Below, piece after piece: positions 5,939-7,784 of a DNA stretch of 7,784 nucleotides. The notes under the pieces are model-generated. The model did no database searches, was not told the origin of the DNA, and saw only the letters and a program-made list of their open reading frames with translations. This stretch comes from UBA11164 sp002420085 (GTDB taxonomy: Bacteria > Pseudomonadota > Gammaproteobacteria > Xanthomonadales > Xanthomonadaceae), in contig DALYLJ010000153.1 in assembly GCA_031976395.1 (NCBI GenBank), positions 1 to 7,784 on the forward strand. The letters run 5' to 3'. A program made the position numbers and the translations under genes. How positions within the stretch are numbered: the first letter of the stretch is position 1; every line of letters starts with the position of its first letter.

Positions 5939-7784
5939 ATGAACCCGCATATCCGCCCCCTGATCGGCACGATCGTCCTCGGCCTGAGCCTGCTCGGGAT
6001 CGCCTGCACACCCGCTTCGGCACCGGAATCGGTCGCCGAGCCGGCCGCACAACCGGCCACGCCGGCGGATGCCGCATCCGCAGCCCAGCAACTCGCCACC
6101 GTGCTGGATGAGTGGTTCGAGGCACAACTGCGCAGCAACCCGATCTTCGCCACCGCGATCGGCGATCTGCGCTACAACGACCAGGTTCCGGATTTCTTCT
6201 CGGCCGAGTATCGAGCCGAGCAGGAAGCCTTGAATCGGGACTACCTGGAGCGCATCCGCGCCATCGACCGCGATCACCTGACCGGCCAGGACCGCCTGAG
6301 TTACGACATCTTCGTCCGCGATCGGGAACACTACCTGGCCGGCCTGCGTTTCCCGCGATGGATGCTGGCGGTCGATCAGTTCAACAATTACGGCTCGCTG
6401 TTTGCCCAGCTTGGTACCGGCCAGGGCGTGCAGCCGTTTCGCGAGACCCGTCACTACGAGGATTTCCTCGCACGGATGGCGCGCTTCCCGGTGCTGACCG
6501 ACAGCGCCATCGCCAACCTGCGCGCAGGCATTGCTGCCGGCGTGGTGCAGGCTCGGCCGGTGGTCGAGAAGACCATCCCGCAGTTCGCCGCTCACGTGGT
6601 CGAGACCGCCGAGGACAGCGTGCTGTGGGCACCGGTGACCACCTTTCCCGATGCCGTTCCGGAGGTCGAACGTACCCGCCTGACCGCGCTCTGGCGGGAC
6701 ATGCTGACCACCCAGGTGATCCCGGCCTACGCCCGGATGCACGACTTCCTGCGCGACGAATACCTGCCGGCCGCCCGCACCGAGGTCGGCATGAAGCATC
6801 TGCCGGATGGCCTGGCCTGGTACAGTCACCAGGTACGCGGACAGACCACGACCGACCTCAGTCCCGAGGAGATCCACGCCTTCGGAACGGCCGAAGTGGC
6901 GCGCATCCTCGACGGCATGAATGCGGTGCGCGTCGAGGTTGGCTTCGAGGGCGACTTGCCGGCGTTCTTCCGATTCCTGGAAACCGACGACCGCTTCTAC
7001 TTCGACACCGAGGATGCGCTGTTGCAGGCGTACCGGGAACTTCAGGACCGCACCAAGCCGTTGCTGCCGAAACTGTTCGACGTGTTTCCCAAGACCGATT
7101 ACGAGGTCCGGCCGGTCGAAGCCTTCCGGGCACAGACCTCGGCTGGCGCGTCCTACATGTCGCCGGCACCGGATGGCTCGCGGCCAGGCGTGTTCTACGT
7201 CAACACCTTCAATCTGCGTGCCCAGCCGAAGTTCATCATGGAGACGCTGTCGATCCATGAAGCCTCGCCCGGCCATCACTTCCAGGGCTCGATCCAGCAG
7301 GAGGTCGAAAGCCTGCCCCGGTTCCGTCGCTTCGGTGGCAACACGGCCTACTCGGAGGGCTGGGCGCTGTATGCCGAGTCGCTCGGCAAGGAACTCGGCT
7401 TCTTCACCGACCCCTACCAGTGGTATGGCCGACTGTCGGACGAACAACTGCGCGCCATGCGGCTGGTCGTCGATACCGGCATGCATTGGTTCGGCTGGAC
7501 CCGCGAGGAGTCCATCGCCTACATGCGCGCCAACTCGGCAATGGCCGAATCCGACGTGATCGCAGAAGTCGAACGCTACATCGCCATTCCCGGCCAGGCC
7601 CTGGCCTACAAGGTCGGCGAGCGGACCATCCGCAACCTGCGCAGTGAAGCCGAGCGGGAACTCGGCGAACGCTTCGACGTCCGTGCCTTCCACCGGCAGA
7701 TCCTGATCGACGGCGCCCTGCCGATGGCGGTACTGGAACGCAAGCTGCGCGAGTGGATCAGCGCCGAGAAGGCGCGGGCGGGGT
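5939..7784 (+). CDS. DUF885-family exported zinc-peptidase-like protein (3' end cut by window edge)
   Basis: The frame from ATG at 5939 runs 615 codons to the right edge without a stop. The family length is roughly 580-620, so only a few residues are probably missing. The N-terminus is a signal sequence with hydrophobic residues 8-22 and Cys23 (GIAC), suggesting a lipoprotein, though Gly at -3 departs from the usual lipobox. An Ala/Pro-rich linker follows (24-50). The metallopeptidase-like core has HEASPGHH at 440-446 and EGWALYAE at 473-480, matching the family HExxPGH and EGW motifs that probably supply the zinc ligands and catalytic Glu. Family members are poorly characterised, and peptide hydrolysis in the periplasm is inferred. 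It is divergent from the PspC-domain gene. The Shine-Dalgarno signal is poor; an in-frame GTG at 5897 is a less likely start because the signal peptide fits 5939. Confidence 0.9.
   Translation, partial: MNPHIRPLIGTIVLGLSLLGIACTPASAPESVAEPAAQPATPADAASAAQQLATVLDEWFEAQLRSNPIFATAIGDLRYNDQVPDFFSAEYRAEQEALNRDYLERIRAIDRDHLTGQDRLSYDIFVRDREHYLAGLRFPRWMLAVDQFNNYGSLFAQLGTGQGVQPFRETRHYEDFLARMARFPVLTDSAIANLRAGIAAGVVQARPVVEKTIPQFAAHVVETAEDSVLWAPVTTFPDAVPEVERTRLTALWRDMLTTQVIPAYARMHDFLRDEYLPAARTEVGMKHLPDGLAWYSHQVRGQTTTDLSPEEIHAFGTAEVARILDGMNAVRVEVGFEGDLPAFFRFLETDDRFYFDTEDALLQAYRELQDRTKPLLPKLFDVFPKTDYEVRPVEAFRAQTSAGASYMSPAPDGSRPGVFYVNTFNLRAQPKFIMETLSIHEASPGHHFQGSIQQEVESLPRFRRFGGNTAYSEGWALYAESLGKELGFFTDPYQWYGRLSDEQLRAMRLVVDTGMHWFGWTREESIAYMRANSAMAESDVIAEVERYIAIPGQALAYKVGERTIRNLRSEAERELGERFDVRAFHRQILIDGALPMAVLERKLREWISAEKARAG

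Noticed and set aside
5741..7693. 650-codon open frame on the minus strand
   Set aside because: It is antisense to the DUF885 gene, which has catalytic motifs and a signal peptide. The minus reading is low-complexity and without recognisable domains.

Overview
The window is GC-rich DNA (about 70% GC by hand count of four 60-base lines between 1681 and 2100) that reads like a chromosome segment of a Gram-negative bacterium. The outer-membrane TonB-dependent receptor, the exported DUF885 peptidase-like protein and the PspC-domain protein all fit a proteobacterium. A gammaproteobacterium of the Xanthomonadales/Lysobacterales type is my best guess, inferred from the family mix and not proven.

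Layout, left to right. (1) Positions 1-804, minus strand: the first 268 codons of cmr1, the RAMP-family subunit of a type III-B (Cmr) CRISPR-Cas effector. It runs off the left edge, so the rest of cmr1 and probably the other cmr genes lie outside the window. (2) 805-1215: a divergent intergenic region with several inverted repeats and a candidate promoter, but no convincing gene. (3) 1216-2238, plus strand: a YdjM-family membrane-bound metal-dependent hydrolase. (4) 2251-2284: a perfect 14-bp hairpin between convergent genes, a likely shared terminator. (5) 2302-4485, minus strand: a 727-residue TonB-dependent outer-membrane receptor with signal peptide, TonB box and plug. (6) 4486-4819: intergenic, with an 18-bp palindrome and a 12-bp tandem repeat. 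(7) 4820-5473, minus strand: a glutathione S-transferase family protein. (8) 5547-5744, minus strand: a 65-residue stand-alone PspC-domain protein, possibly co-transcribed with the GST from a promoter near 5823-5851. (9) 5939-7784, plus strand: a DUF885-family zinc-peptidase-like exported protein, cut by the right edge near its C-terminus.

The notable item is the cmr1 fragment. It carries the conserved Cmr1 signatures and has lower GC (about 60% over 1-780) than the flanking genes, which fits a horizontally acquired CRISPR-Cas module sitting beside ordinary envelope and metabolic genes. No CRISPR repeat array is visible in the window. The remaining genes are recognisable members of known families, and nothing here supports a wholly new system. 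The open questions are what the Cmr operon contains beyond the left edge and what regulates it.
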